A stretch of DNA of 64,000 nt from Betaproteobacteria bacterium (GCA_016720425.1 JADKKQ010000005.1:186001-250000); one strand, 5' to 3'. Positions 8,768 to 17,456 are shown, numbered from the stretch's first letter. Translations and numbers: made by a program. Notes: generated by a model not told the origin, from the letters alone.

Positions 8768-10306
8768 ATGCCGATGCCGCCTGCCGCGCCCGCCGACTCC
8801 CCGCCTGCGCGCGCGGGCGCGGCGCCGAGCTTCGCCGCACGCATTCCCTATGCCTTCGCGCGGACGCACGGCGTGCTGGCTCTGGTCGAGGAGGGCGCCG
8901 GCGTCGTGGTGCTGACCCGCGCCGACGCCACCGCCGCGGGCCTCGCCGAGCTGCGCCGCGTGCTGCAGCGGCCGCTCCTGCCCCGTGCCGTCGACGACGA
9001 GCGCTTCGCCGCGGAACTCGCCCGCGCCTACAACGCGGCGGCGCCCGCGATGGCGAAGATCTCCGACGACCTGGCCCGCGAGAACGACCTCGTGCGCCTG
9101 ATGCAGGACCTGCCGCCGACCGAGGATCTGCTCGACTCGGGCACGCAGGCGCCGGTGATCCGGATGATCAACGCGCTCTTGCTGCAGGCGCTGCGCGAGC
9201 GCGCGTCGGACCTGCACTTCGAGCCCTACGAGGCGCGCTCGGTGGTGCGCTTCCGGGTCGACGGCGTGCTGCGCGACGTCATCGAGCCGCCGCGGGCGCT
9301 GCACGCGGCGCTGGTGTCGCGGCTCAAGATCATGGCCAGTCTCGACATCGCGGAAAAGCGGCTGCCGCAGGACGGCCGGATCACGCTGAAGCTCGGCGAC
9401 AAGCAGGTCGACGTGCGCATGTCGACGCTGCCCACCGGGCCGGGCGAGCGGGTGGTGCTGCGGCTGCTGGACAAGGATTCCGCGCAGCTCGACCTCGCGT
9501 CGCTGGGGATGAGCGTGCCGACGATGGCGGCGGTCGACCGCCTGATCCGCGAGCCCCACGGCATCGTGCTGGTCACCGGGCCCACCGGTTCGGGCAAGAC
9601 GACCACGCTCTACGCGGCGCTGTCGCGGCTGCCGCGCGGCACGCTCAACATGATGACGGTCGAGGACCCGATCGAGTACGCGCTCGACGGCGTCGGCCAG
9701 ACGCAGGTCAATCCGCGGATCGAGCTCAGCTTCGCCCGCGCGCTGCGCTCGATCCTGCGCCAGGACCCGGACATCATCATGATCGGCGAGATCCGCGACC
9801 TCGAGACGGCGCAGATCGCGGTGCAGGCCTCGCTGACCGGGCACCTCGTGCTCGCGACGCTGCACACCAACGACGCGGCCAGCGCGGTGACGCGGCTCGC
9901 CGACATGGGCGTCGAGCCCTACCTGCTCGCGTCGTCGCTGCTGGGCGTGCTGGCGCAGCGGCTGGTGCGCACGCTCTGTCCCGCCTGCCGCACCCGTGCC
10001 GCCCCGACGCCCGACGAGGCGCGGCTGCTCGCGGAGCTCGGTGCCGCCGAGCTCGACGCGCTGTACGCCCCGGCCGGCTGCGACGCCTGCCGCGCGACCG
10101 GCTACCGGGGCCGCAGCGGCATCTACGAGCTGCTGGTCGTCGACGAAGCGCTGCGGCGGCTGATCCACGCCCGGGCGCCCGAGCACGAGCTGCGCGCCGC
10201 GGCACTGGCCGCGGGCATGACGCCGCTGCGGCGGGACGGCGCCCGCTGGCTCGCCGGCGGCGACACCGCGCTGGCCGAGCTGGTCCGCGTCACCCGCGAA
10301 TCCTGA
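8768..10306 (+). CDS. gspE: Type II secretion ATPase GspE
   Basis: This 512-residue hexameric ATPase powers pseudopilus assembly on the cytoplasmic face. The N-terminal domain (to about 140) is followed by the catalytic domain with Walker A GPTGSGKTTTLYAAL at about 271-285, the Asp box and Walker B DIIMIGEIRD at about 334-343, and the His box (LVLATLHTNDAASAVTRL). A tetra-Cys zinc motif (CPACRTR at about 404 and CDACRATGYRGR at about 438) separates GspE from PilT-type ATPases and is also found in PilB. Adjacency to the secretin and GspF favours GspE. The ATG at 8768 is the first in-frame start after gspD. Confidence 0.93.
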   Translation: MPMPPAAPADSPPARAGAAPSFAARIPYAFARTHGVLALVEEGAGVVVLTRADATAAGLAELRRVLQRPLLPRAVDDERFAAELARAYNAAAPAMAKISDDLARENDLVRLMQDLPPTEDLLDSGTQAPVIRMINALLLQALRERASDLHFEPYEARSVVRFRVDGVLRDVIEPPRALHAALVSRLKIMASLDIAEKRLPQDGRITLKLGDKQVDVRMSTLPTGPGERVVLRLLDKDSAQLDLASLGMSVPTMAAVDRLIREPHGIVLVTGPTGSGKTTTLYAALSRLPRGTLNMMTVEDPIEYALDGVGQTQVNPRIELSFARALRSILRQDPDIIMIGEIRDLETAQIAVQASLTGHLVLATLHTNDAASAVTRLADMGVEPYLLASSLLGVLAQRLVRTLCPACRTRAAPTPDEARLLAELGAAELDALYAPAGCDACRATGYRGRSGIYELLVVDEALRRLIHARAPEHELRAAALAAGMTPLRRDGARWLAGGDTALAELVRVTRES

Positions 10307-10317
10307 ACCGCGCGACG

Positions 10318-11523
10318 ATGGCGGCGTTTCGCTACGAAGCGGTCGACGGCCGCGGCCGGCCGCGGCAGGGGCTGCTCGACGCCGCGACCGCGCGCCAGGC
10401 GCGCGACCGGCTGCGGGCCGACGGGCTGTTCCCGACGTCGATCGAAGCGGCGGCGGCGGGCGGCGCCCGCGCCGCGTTCGGCCACCTGCGCCTCCCCGTC
10501 ACCGTCGTCGCGCTGGCGACGCGGCAGCTGGCGACGCTGGTCGGTTCGGGGATGCCGCTCGACCAGGCGCTGGGCGCGGTCGCCGACCAGGCCGACGACG
10601 CGCGGGCGAAAAAGCTCTTCGCGGCGGTGCGCACCGAAGTGGTCGCCGGCGAGACGCTCGCCGGGGCGTTGGCGCGCTGGCCGCGGACCTTTTCCGACCT
10701 CTACCGCAGCCTGGTCGCCGCCGGCGCCGAGACCGGCCGGCTGCACGAGGTTCTCGCGCGCCTGGCCGACTATCTCGAGGCACGGCTGGCGCTGCGGCAG
10801 AAGTTCACGCTGGCGCTGATCTATCCGGCGCTGGTCACGGTGATCGCGATCGCGGTGATCGCCGTGCTGCTGGTGTACGTCGTGCCGCAGGTGGTCTCGG
10901 TCTACCAGCAGAGCCGCCAGACCTTGCCCTGGCTCACGCGGGCGCTGATCGCCGCCAGCGCGTTCTTCCGCGGCACCGGAGTCTACTGGCTCGTTGCCGC
11001 GCTGGCCGCGACGGCCGGGATCGCGCTGGCCAACCGCCGCGCCGCCTTTCGCGCCGCCTGGCATGCGCGGCTGCTGCGCCTGCCGGTCGCCGGCCGGCTG
11101 GTGACCGCGATCGACACCGCGCGCTTCGCGAGCACGCTGGCGATCCTGGTGGGCAGCGGCACGCCGCTGCTGCGCGCGCTGGACGCGGCACGCGACGTCG
11201 TGTGGGCGCTGCCGCTGCGCCGGGCCGCGACCGCTGCCTCGGCGCTGGTGCGCGAGGGGGTGTCGGTGGCGCGGGCGCTGAAGGAGCAGCGGGTGTTCCC
11301 GCCGGTGCTCACCCACCTCGTCGCCAACGGCGAGGCGAGCGGGCAGCTGGCGCCGATGCTGGAACGCGCGGCGGCCGAGCTGGAGCGCGAAGCCGAGCGG
11401 CGCCTGACCTGGTTCGCGGCGCTGCTGCAGCCGGCCTTGATCGTCGCCATGGGCGCGATCGTCCTGGTGCTGGTGCTGGCGGTGATGCTGCCGATCGTGT
11501 CGATGAACCAGCTGATCCGCTGA
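10318..11523 (+). CDS. gspF: Type II secretion inner-membrane platform protein GspF
   Basis: The 401-residue protein has two T2SSF domains (about 65-190 and 265-390) and three hydrophobic segments, the first near ALIYPALVTVIAIAVIAVLL and the last near ALIVAMGAIVLVLVLAVMLP. The typical Gly-rich motifs GSGMPLDQALGAV and GSGTPLLRALDAA occur once per domain. It starts 11 bases after gspE and closes a gspD-gspE-gspF unit. Pseudopilin genes and gspC, L and M are absent from this window, so they must be elsewhere. The stop codon lies inside a 36-bp tandem duplication. Confidence 0.93.
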   Translation: MAAFRYEAVDGRGRPRQGLLDAATARQARDRLRADGLFPTSIEAAAAGGARAAFGHLRLPVTVVALATRQLATLVGSGMPLDQALGAVADQADDARAKKLFAAVRTEVVAGETLAGALARWPRTFSDLYRSLVAAGAETGRLHEVLARLADYLEARLALRQKFTLALIYPALVTVIAIAVIAVLLVYVVPQVVSVYQQSRQTLPWLTRALIAASAFFRGTGVYWLVAALAATAGIALANRRAAFRAAWHARLLRLPVAGRLVTAIDTARFASTLAILVGSGTPLLRALDAARDVVWALPLRRAATAASALVREGVSVARALKEQRVFPPVLTHLVANGEASGQLAPMLERAAAELEREAERRLTWFAALLQPALIVAMGAIVLVLVLAVMLPIVSMNQLIR

Positions 11524-11583
11524 CCCGATCTGCGAATTTTGTGGGAACTGATCCGCTGACCCGACCTACGAATCTTGTGGGAG
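11512..11583 (+). repeat. 36-bp tandem duplication spanning the gspF stop codon
   Basis: Bases 11512-11547 and 11548-11583 match at 32 of 36 positions; both begin CTGATCCGCTGACCCGA. The first copy contains the last codons and stop of gspF, and the second begins with the same codons followed by a second TGA. The duplication therefore occurred after the coding end was fixed. Confidence 0.85.
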
Positions 11584-11598
11584 CGGCTTCAGCCGCGA
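11577..11598 (+). repeat. REP-like palindrome GTGGGAGCGGCTTCAGCCGC
   Basis: The core GCGGCT-TC-AGCCGC is a perfect inverted repeat at 11583-11596, preceded by GTGGGA. It sits in the convergent gap between gspF and queG. The same motif in degraded form follows tonB at 4241-4261. The sequence type resembles REP elements mobilised in trans by RAYT (TnpA-REP) proteins; no such protein is in the window. Confidence 0.72.
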
Positions 11599-11623
11599 AT
11601 CGGTGCGTCGCATTCACACCTTC

Positions 11624-12715
11624 TCAGCGCGCCGCCTGCTGCCGCGCGAGCGCCCAGGCGACGTGCTCGCGCACCATCGGTGACGCGTCCTCCGCGCGCG
11701 CCGCCAGCGCGGCGACGATGGCGGGATCGCAGGGCGCGTTGCCCATCGCCACGGCGATGTTGCGCGACCAGCGGGCGAAGCCGATGCGCCGGATCGCGCT
11801 GCCTTCCATCCGGCGACCGAACTCGGCCTCGGTCCACGCGAACAGCGCCACCAGGTCGGCGGCGTCGAGGCCGTGCCGGACGGCGAACCCGGGCTCCGTC
11901 GCCATCGCGGCGAAGCGGTTCCACGGGCAGGCGAGCTGGCAGTCGTCGCAGCCGTAGATCCGGTTGCCGATCAGCGGCCTCAGGTCCTCGGGAATGCTGC
12001 CCGCGAGCTCGATGGTGAGGTACGAGATGCAGCGCCGGGCGTCGAGCTCGTAGGGCGCGACGATCGCCCCGGTCGGGCAGGCGTCGATGCAGGCGCGGCA
12101 GCTGCCGCAGTGCGCCGGCTGCGGCGCCGTCGTCGGCAGCGGCAGGTCGGTGTAGATCTCGCCCAGGAAGAACCACGATCCCTGGTCGCGCGTCAGCAGC
12201 AGCGTGTGCTTGCCGCGCCAGCCGAGTCCGGATTTCGCGGCCAGCGCCACCTCGAGCACCGGCGCGCTGTCGGTGAACACCCGGTGGCCGAATTCGCCGA
12301 TCTCCTCCCGGATGCGCAGCACCAGCCGCTGCAGGCGTGCACGGAACACCTTGTGGTAGTCGCGCCCGAGCGCGTAGCGCGCGACGTAGGCCTTGTTCGG
12401 CTGCGCCAGCACCGCCGCGCCGGGCACCGCGTCGCCGGGCAGGTAGTTGAGGCGGGCGGTGATCACCCGCAGCGTGCCGGGGACCAGCGCCGCCGGCCGC
12501 GCCCGGGTGGTGCCGTGGCGTGCCATATAATCCATCGCACCGTGCCTGCCCGCCGCCAGCCATTCGACGAGTCGCGTTTCCTCCAGCGCGAGATCGGTGT
12601 CGGCGATGCCGATGGCGTCGAAGCCCAGCTCGCGCCCCCAGCGCGCGATCGCGGCGGCCAGCCGGTCCGCCTCGTCGGGAGCGAGCCGCGGCGGGGTGTC
12701 GGCGTCGTCGGTCAT
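11624..12715 (-). CDS. queG: Epoxyqueuosine reductase QueG
   Basis: The 363-residue enzyme carries out the last step of queuosine synthesis, reducing epoxyqueuosine in tRNA with cobalamin and two [4Fe-4S] clusters. The N-terminal cobalamin-binding domain (ARWGRELGFDAIGIADTDL) is followed by DUF1730-type sequence. The two ferredoxin motifs are CGSCRACIDACPTGAI at about 201 and CDDCQLACPWN at about 250. A HEAT-like C-terminus (RARRAEDASPMVREHVAWAL) completes it. The stop is just outside the REP-like element; tsaE is divergent, 52 bases away. Length and motif order match QueG. Confidence 0.95.
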   Translation of the reverse strand: MTDDADTPPRLAPDEADRLAAAIARWGRELGFDAIGIADTDLALEETRLVEWLAAGRHGAMDYMARHGTTRARPAALVPGTLRVITARLNYLPGDAVPGAAVLAQPNKAYVARYALGRDYHKVFRARLQRLVLRIREEIGEFGHRVFTDSAPVLEVALAAKSGLGWRGKHTLLLTRDQGSWFFLGEIYTDLPLPTTAPQPAHCGSCRACIDACPTGAIVAPYELDARRCISYLTIELAGSIPEDLRPLIGNRIYGCDDCQLACPWNRFAAMATEPGFAVRHGLDAADLVALFAWTEAEFGRRMEGSAIRRIGFARWSRNIAVAMGNAPCDPAIVAALAARAEDASPMVREHVAWALARQQAAR

Positions 12716-12766
12716 CCGACGGAGATTACCAAAGACGGCCGCCGGCGGCGGCAGCGCTGACCGCCG

Positions 12767-13267
12767 ATGTCGATCAGCACGATCACGCTGGCCGATGCCG
12801 CCGCGACCGAGGCCGCCGGCGGCCGCCTCGCCGGCACGCTGTCCGGCGGCATGGTCGTCACGCTGTCGGGCGATCTCGGAACCGGCAAGACGACGCTGGT
12901 GCGCGGCCTGCTGCGCGCACTCGGTTGGCAGCGGGCGGTGAAAAGCCCGACCTTCACCGTGGTTGAGTATTATGCGTTTTCGAGCTTATACTTTTATCAC
13001 TTTGATTTTTATCGGTTCGCCGACCCCGACGAATGGGAAACCGCAGGCCTGGCCGAATGCTTTCGCGACGATGCGGTGTGCCTGATCGAATGGCCGGAGC
13101 GCGTTGCCGCGTACCTGCCCGATCCGGACCTCGCGTTGCGGTTCGCGCTGCCGCCCGCAGCGGACGCGCCGGGGCGCCTGCTGTCGATCGACGCGCGCAC
13201 CGAGGCGGGTGAGCGATGCCGACGGGCGATGATCGCGACCACCGGTGGCACCCGCAACGCGGGTTGA
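12767..13267 (+). CDS. tsaE: tRNA threonylcarbamoyladenosine biosynthesis ATPase TsaE
   Basis: The 166-residue P-loop ATPase works with TsaB and TsaD in making t6A37 in tRNAs that read ANN codons. Walker A is SGDLGTGKTTL at about 35-45, followed by KSPTFTVVE, the usual switch region, then YHFDFYRFADPDEWE and CLIEWPERV, all family marks. The stretch 12960-13017, coding VEYYAFSSLYFYHFDFYRF, is only about one-third G+C, in sharp contrast to its surroundings, yet stays in frame and keeps the motif. The 3' end overlaps the amidase start by 52 bases in another frame. Divergence from queG puts two tRNA-modification genes side by side. Confidence 0.93.
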   Translation: MSISTITLADAAATEAAGGRLAGTLSGGMVVTLSGDLGTGKTTLVRGLLRALGWQRAVKSPTFTVVEYYAFSSLYFYHFDFYRFADPDEWETAGLAECFRDDAVCLIEWPERVAAYLPDPDLALRFALPPAADAPGRLLSIDARTEAGERCRRAMIATTGGTRNAG

Positions 13268-14517
13268 TCGCGTCGCTGTCGCGGCGGCGCGCGCTGTCGT
13301 GGATGCTGCTCCCGGCGGCGGGACTGGTCGTCCCTGCAGCGTGGGCGAGCGCGGCGCGGATCGCGTCGGCGCGGGTCTGGCCGGCGCAGGAATACACGCG
13401 ACTGATCCTCGAGGGCCCGCTGCCCATCGCGCACCAGCTGCTGCTGCTCAAGGATCCGCACCGGATCGTCCTCGATCTCGAAGGCGTCGAGCTCACCGCC
13501 GAGCTCGCGCAACTGCCCGCCCGAGTGCAGCCGGGCGACCCCTACATCGCCGGCATCCGCTTCGGGAAGAAGGCGCCCGACGTGCTGCGCGTCGTCATCG
13601 ACCTCCGCGGCGAGGTGACGCCGCAGCTGTTCGCGCTGAAGCCCGTCGCCGAATTCGGCCACCGCGTGGTGCTCGATCTCTATCCGCAGAACCCGGTGGA
13701 TCCGCTGATGGCGCTGCTCGACGAGCCGCGCGCGCCGCCGGCCCCGGCAGCGGCGGCCGAACGCGAGCCGCCCCGGGCTGCCGAGGCCAAGGCGCCGCCG
13801 CGCACGGGGGCGCCGCGACGGATCACCATCGCGCTCGACCCGGGTCACGGCGGCGAGGATCCCGGTGCCGTCGGCCGGCGCGGCACCTACGAGAAGAACG
13901 TCGTGCTGGCGATCGCGCGCAAGCTCAAGGGGATGATCGACGCCGAGCCCGGGATGCGCGCGATGCTCACCCGCGACGACGACTACTACGTGCCGCTGGC
14001 GCAGCGCGTGCAGAAGGCGCGCCGCGTGCGCGCCGATCTGTTCGTCTCCATCCACGCCGACGCCTTCAGGGTGCCGACCGCCCGCGGTTCGTCGGTGTTC
14101 GCGCTGTCGGAGAACGGCGCGACCAGCGCCGCGGCGGGCTGGCTGGCGCAGAAGGAAAACGCGGCCGACCTGATCGGCGGCGTCAACCTCGACGTCCGTG
14201 ATCCGGTGCTCGCGCGGACGCTGCTCGACCTCTCGCAGGCGGCGCAGATCAACGACAGCCTGAAGGTCGGCCGGCACGTGCTCGACGGCATCCGCAACGT
14301 CAATCCGCTGCACAAGGCGTTCGTCGAGCAGGCCGGCTTCGCCGTGCTGAAGGCGCCGGACATCCCGTCGATCCTGGTCGAGACCGCGTTCATCTCCAAT
14401 CCGGACGAGGAACTGAAGCTGCGCAGCGATCGGCACCAGCGCAGCTTCGCCGAGTCGATGCACCAGGGCATCCGCCGCTACTTCGCGCAGAACCCGCCGC
14501 TGGCGCGGGTCGGCTGA
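13216..14517 (+). CDS. amiC: N-acetylmuramoyl-L-alanine amidase (AmiC type)
   Basis: The 433-residue periplasmic zinc amidase splits stem peptides from septal murein during cell separation. The N-terminus has a Tat-like twin Arg (SLSRRRALSWMLLPAAGLV) with an Ala-x-Ala cleavage site. An AMIN domain at about 50-150 (septal targeting) precedes a Pro/Ala linker. The catalytic amidase_3 domain at about 195-425 has the zinc ligands in LDPGHGGEDPGAVG, Glu in GTYEKNVVLAIA, FVSIHADAF, and VETAFISNPDEE. The start overlaps tsaE by 52 bases. The tsaE-amidase order is common in proteobacteria, where mutL usually follows; mutL is absent here and exosortase H follows instead. Confidence 0.93.
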   Translation: MPTGDDRDHRWHPQRGLIASLSRRRALSWMLLPAAGLVVPAAWASAARIASARVWPAQEYTRLILEGPLPIAHQLLLLKDPHRIVLDLEGVELTAELAQLPARVQPGDPYIAGIRFGKKAPDVLRVVIDLRGEVTPQLFALKPVAEFGHRVVLDLYPQNPVDPLMALLDEPRAPPAPAAAAEREPPRAAEAKAPPRTGAPRRITIALDPGHGGEDPGAVGRRGTYEKNVVLAIARKLKGMIDAEPGMRAMLTRDDDYYVPLAQRVQKARRVRADLFVSIHADAFRVPTARGSSVFALSENGATSAAAGWLAQKENAADLIGGVNLDVRDPVLARTLLDLSQAAQINDSLKVGRHVLDGIRNVNPLHKAFVEQAGFAVLKAPDIPSILVETAFISNPDEELKLRSDRHQRSFAESMHQGIRRYFAQNPPLARVG

Positions 14518-14602
14518 CGCGACGGGCCCGTCGGGTCCCGCGGTCCCGCCGGCGTCGTGCTGCCGGCGGTCGCCGCGCCGCCGCTACGGTAGACTTCTGC
14601 CG

Positions 14603-15133
14603 ATGCTGCGTTTCGTCCTCGTCTTCGTCCTGCTGCAGGCGGTGCTTTTCGGCGCCGAGCTCACGCCCTGGGCGCAGCAGTACTTCGTCGTGCCCTGGAC
14701 CACCGCGCTGGCGCGGATTGCCACCGGTCTGGTCACGCTGTTCGATCCCGACGTCGTCGCCGCCGGCAAGGTGATCCGCAGCACCGCCAACGGCTTCGCG
14801 GTGTCGATCGAAGCCGGGTGCAACGGGGTCGAGGCGACCATCGTGCTGCTCGCGGCGATGCTGGCGTTTCCCGCGCCGTGGAAGAACAGGCTGATCGGCC
14901 TCGCCGCCGGCATCGTCGCCGTCCAGAGCCTCAACGTCGTTCGGGTGATCAGCCTGTTCTACCTCGGGCAGTGGAGCGCCGCGCTGTTCGAGCTCGCGCA
15001 CCTCTACGTCTGGCAGGCGCTGATCATGCTCGACGTGCTGGTCGTCTGGCTGATCTGGGTGCGGACCTTGCCGCGACCGGCCGACGGCGACGACGCGGGA
15101 CCGCCGCCCGCGGCCACGCCCGCAGCGGCCTGA
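14603..15133 (+). CDS. xrtH: Exosortase H (XrtH)
   Basis: This 176-residue polytopic membrane transpeptidase belongs to the exosortase/archaeosortase family. The catalytic Cys sits in EAGCNGVEATIVLLAAML, the conserved Arg in NVVRVISLFYLGQW and the His-region in FELAHLYVWQALIMLDVL, which is the family triad order. The short length and the partner gene that follows match exosortase H, which is predicted to process proteins with IPTLxxWG-CTERM tails. No protein in this window carries such a tail, so substrates lie elsewhere. Four to five hydrophobic segments are visible. Confidence 0.85.
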   Translation: MLRFVLVFVLLQAVLFGAELTPWAQQYFVVPWTTALARIATGLVTLFDPDVVAAGKVIRSTANGFAVSIEAGCNGVEATIVLLAAMLAFPAPWKNRLIGLAAGIVAVQSLNVVRVISLFYLGQWSAALFELAHLYVWQALIMLDVLVVWLIWVRTLPRPADGDDAGPPPAATPAAA

Positions 15134-15155
15134 AGCGATCCGGGAGTCGCCGACG

Positions 15156-15731
15156 ATGCGTGGCAGTCCGGTCCTGCGCTTCGTCGCCAGCGTCCTGGTC
15201 TGGCTGCCGCTGGCGTTCGTGGTCTGGTATTTCGCGGCGCCGCTGCTACTGTGGCCGGTCAAGCTGGCGGTCGAAGCGGTGGCGCTGCTCGGCTTCGGTG
15301 ACCTCGTGCGCGCGGTGGAACAGCACGGCGCCGTGGTGACCTTCGCGACCACGCTGAAGCCCGGGGAAGCGCGGGTCGCCGGTGGCGTGATCGCCGTCGA
15401 CGTCAACCTGCTGCTGTACTCGTTCGGGATGCCGCTCTACGCGGCGCTGGTCGGCGCGGCCCGCGAGCCGGGCTGGCCGCGCCGGCTGCTGCTGGGCTGC
15501 GCCGCGATGATCCCGTTCATCGTCTGGGGCGTGGTCGCCGACTTCCTGAAGCACGTCGCCATCACCTCCGGCCCGCTGGTGGCCTCGCAGACCGGCTTCG
15601 TCGCGTGGCAGCGCGAGCTCATCGCCTTCGCGTTCCAGTTCGGCTCGCTGATCCTGCCGACGGTGGTGCCCGCGATCGCCTGGGTGCTCGGGCACCGGGA
15701 CTTTCTGGACCGGCTGCGCAGCGCCCGCTGA
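15156..15731 (+). CDS. Exosortase H-associated membrane protein
   Basis: The 191-residue protein has four hydrophobic segments: about 7-38, 85-105, 112-135 (LLLGCAAMIPFIVWGVVADF) and 160-182 (AFQFGSLILPTVVPAIAWVL). Between the first two is a soluble loop starting VRAVEQHGAVVTFATTL. It starts 22 bases after xrtH on the same strand. A membrane partner of this size is regularly found next to exosortase H, and I assign it on that basis. The biochemical role is unknown; a scaffold or substrate-recognition function is plausible. Confidence 0.75.
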   Translation: MRGSPVLRFVASVLVWLPLAFVVWYFAAPLLLWPVKLAVEAVALLGFGDLVRAVEQHGAVVTFATTLKPGEARVAGGVIAVDVNLLLYSFGMPLYAALVGAAREPGWPRRLLLGCAAMIPFIVWGVVADFLKHVAITSGPLVASQTGFVAWQRELIAFAFQFGSLILPTVVPAIAWVLGHRDFLDRLRSAR

Positions 15732-15746
15732 GTTCGCGCGCGGCGG

Positions 15747-17456
15747 TCAGCCCGGGGGCGCCGCCGGCAACGGCGGATGCTCGGTCGCGACATCGAGCTC
15801 GATCGGCTCGATGGCGGCCCAGATCCAATCGGGCTCGTGCTCCAATATGCTGCCGAAACGGATCGGATACGAACCCTTGGGGGTCCGCAGCCGGACGCGA
15901 TGCGTCGACTGGTACTCGCCCGGCGGCACGATCAGCGACTGCACCGAGGCATCGCTGCCGCGCTTGCGCAGCGCCAGGAACAGCGCCGGGAAGGCGCGCC
16001 CGCCTTCGTTGGCGGCCTCGCCGTCGACCGAGTAGCCGGCATCGGCGTTGCGCCGCGGTTCGACCAGGGTGACGGCGATCAGCGTGTTGGCGATGGTCTG
16101 CAGGCCGATCTCGGCCCGATCCACCGTCAGGCGGCGCATCCGCCGCACGACCCCCAGCGACCACGCCGCCTGACCGTTCGCGCGCAAGGCGCACAGCGTG
16201 CCCAGCGTGATCGTCGTGGCCACGTCCATCGGCGCGATCAGCCGGAGTCCGGAGTGGCTGACGTCCTTGACTTCCCAGGCGCCACCCGGCGCTCCGAAGC
16301 TCGCGAACCGGCGCCGCACCTGTTCGCGCCGCAGCTCGCGCTCGTTGCGCATGTGCCCGAAGACGGCGATCTCCATCGTGTCGTTGTAGCTGTGCCCGGG
16401 CTCGAACTCGGGGACGGGGGACCGCTCCTCGTCGCGCAGGAACCCCGTGATCCTGGCGAAACCCACGATCGCGTCCATGTCGCCGCTGGCGGGCGTCCGC
16501 TCGCCGCGCCGGGGGAACGGCCGCGACTCCGGATCCGCCTGCGCGGCGAGCTTCGCGTACAGGCCGAGCTGTTCCGACCGGCGACCGGTCTTGTCGGACA
16601 TCGGGTCCTGCTGCACCTTCTGCTCGAGCATCGCATGCTGCTCCTGCAGCAGCGCGTGCAGCGGCCGGGTGTCGAGGAAGAGCACGCGTCCCTCGAGGGG
16701 GAGGGCGCCCCGGCGCCGCAGCCCGGTGCGGCTGGCGAGATCGACGTAGAAGCAGGCGACCGACGGCGTCTCGAGGGTGAGCCGCAGTTGAGCGCACCAG
16801 TCGTCGAGCTCGCTGGCGATGCCGGCCAGCTGGCGCGCGGTGAGGTTGCCGGGGTTGAGCAGGTGCAGCGCGAGGACGACCAGGTACTGGTGCTCGATGG
16901 TCGTCGGCTCGTGCTCGGGGTCGAGCTTCAGCGGGCGGCGCTCGAGTTGCTGCGAGCAGGCGGTGGCAAACAGGTTGTGCAACTCGATCCACTTCGCAGG
17001 AATCCACGACTCGTAGCGGAACAGCCGCACCTTGGCGTCGTGGCCGAGATGGGAGATCTGGCGGGCGAGGAGCTCGGGGAGGTGCGCCTGCCACTTGCCG
17101 CTCTGCGCGCGCTCGCCGATCTCGCGGGCATAGATGCCGTAGAAGACGAGGAAGCTCTGCGTGAGGTCGAACATCGCCTGCCAGAGCTGGTTCTCGATCT
17201 TGCTCGACCGATTCGCGTGGTCGATGTACTGCGTGGTCAGGTTGCGGCGCAGCGCCTTGGTGCGGGCGTCGAGGCAGAACACCGCTTCCAGCCGCGACAG
17301 CGTGCGCTCGGCGCTGCGGTCGGAGGCGCGACCCAGCTCGGCGACGACCTCCGCGTGGAGGGAGAGGGGATCGCCGGCGGCGAACGAGCCCAACCAGCGC
17401 TCGACCGACTTCACGTCGGCCAGCGGATCCTTCGAGGGCTTGCCAAATCCGAACAT
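15747..17456 (-). CDS. PilZ-domain protein, putative c-di-GMP receptor
   Basis: The chosen start (MFGFGKPSKDPL) gives 569 residues; an upstream in-frame ATG (MPDRATPW) is possible and neither has a clear ribosome-binding site. The first 370 or so residues form a helical soluble region I do not recognise. A PilZ-like domain follows at about 375-480: REQVR fits the RxxxR c-di-GMP motif and DVSHSGLRL fits [D/N]xSxxG at about residue 398. A C-terminal beta-rich region ends the protein. No signal peptide or membrane helix is visible, so it is probably a cytosolic c-di-GMP effector. It is divergent from the MerR-type regulator and convergent with the exosortase pair. Confidence 0.7.
   Translation of the reverse strand: MFGFGKPSKDPLADVKSVERWLGSFAAGDPLSLHAEVVAELGRASDRSAERTLSRLEAVFCLDARTKALRRNLTTQYIDHANRSSKIENQLWQAMFDLTQSFLVFYGIYAREIGERAQSGKWQAHLPELLARQISHLGHDAKVRLFRYESWIPAKWIELHNLFATACSQQLERRPLKLDPEHEPTTIEHQYLVVLALHLLNPGNLTARQLAGIASELDDWCAQLRLTLETPSVACFYVDLASRTGLRRRGALPLEGRVLFLDTRPLHALLQEQHAMLEQKVQQDPMSDKTGRRSEQLGLYAKLAAQADPESRPFPRRGERTPASGDMDAIVGFARITGFLRDEERSPVPEFEPGHSYNDTMEIAVFGHMRNERELRREQVRRRFASFGAPGGAWEVKDVSHSGLRLIAPMDVATTITLGTLCALRANGQAAWSLGVVRRMRRLTVDRAEIGLQTIANTLIAVTLVEPRRNADAGYSVDGEAANEGGRAFPALFLALRKRGSDASVQSLIVPPGEYQSTHRVRLRTPKGSYPIRFGSILEHEPDWIWAAIEPIELDVATEHPPLPAAPPG

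Noticed and set aside
12767..13267. tsaE as a damaged gene because of its AT-rich patch
   Set aside because: The frame is intact and the Walker A and HFDxYR motifs are conserved.
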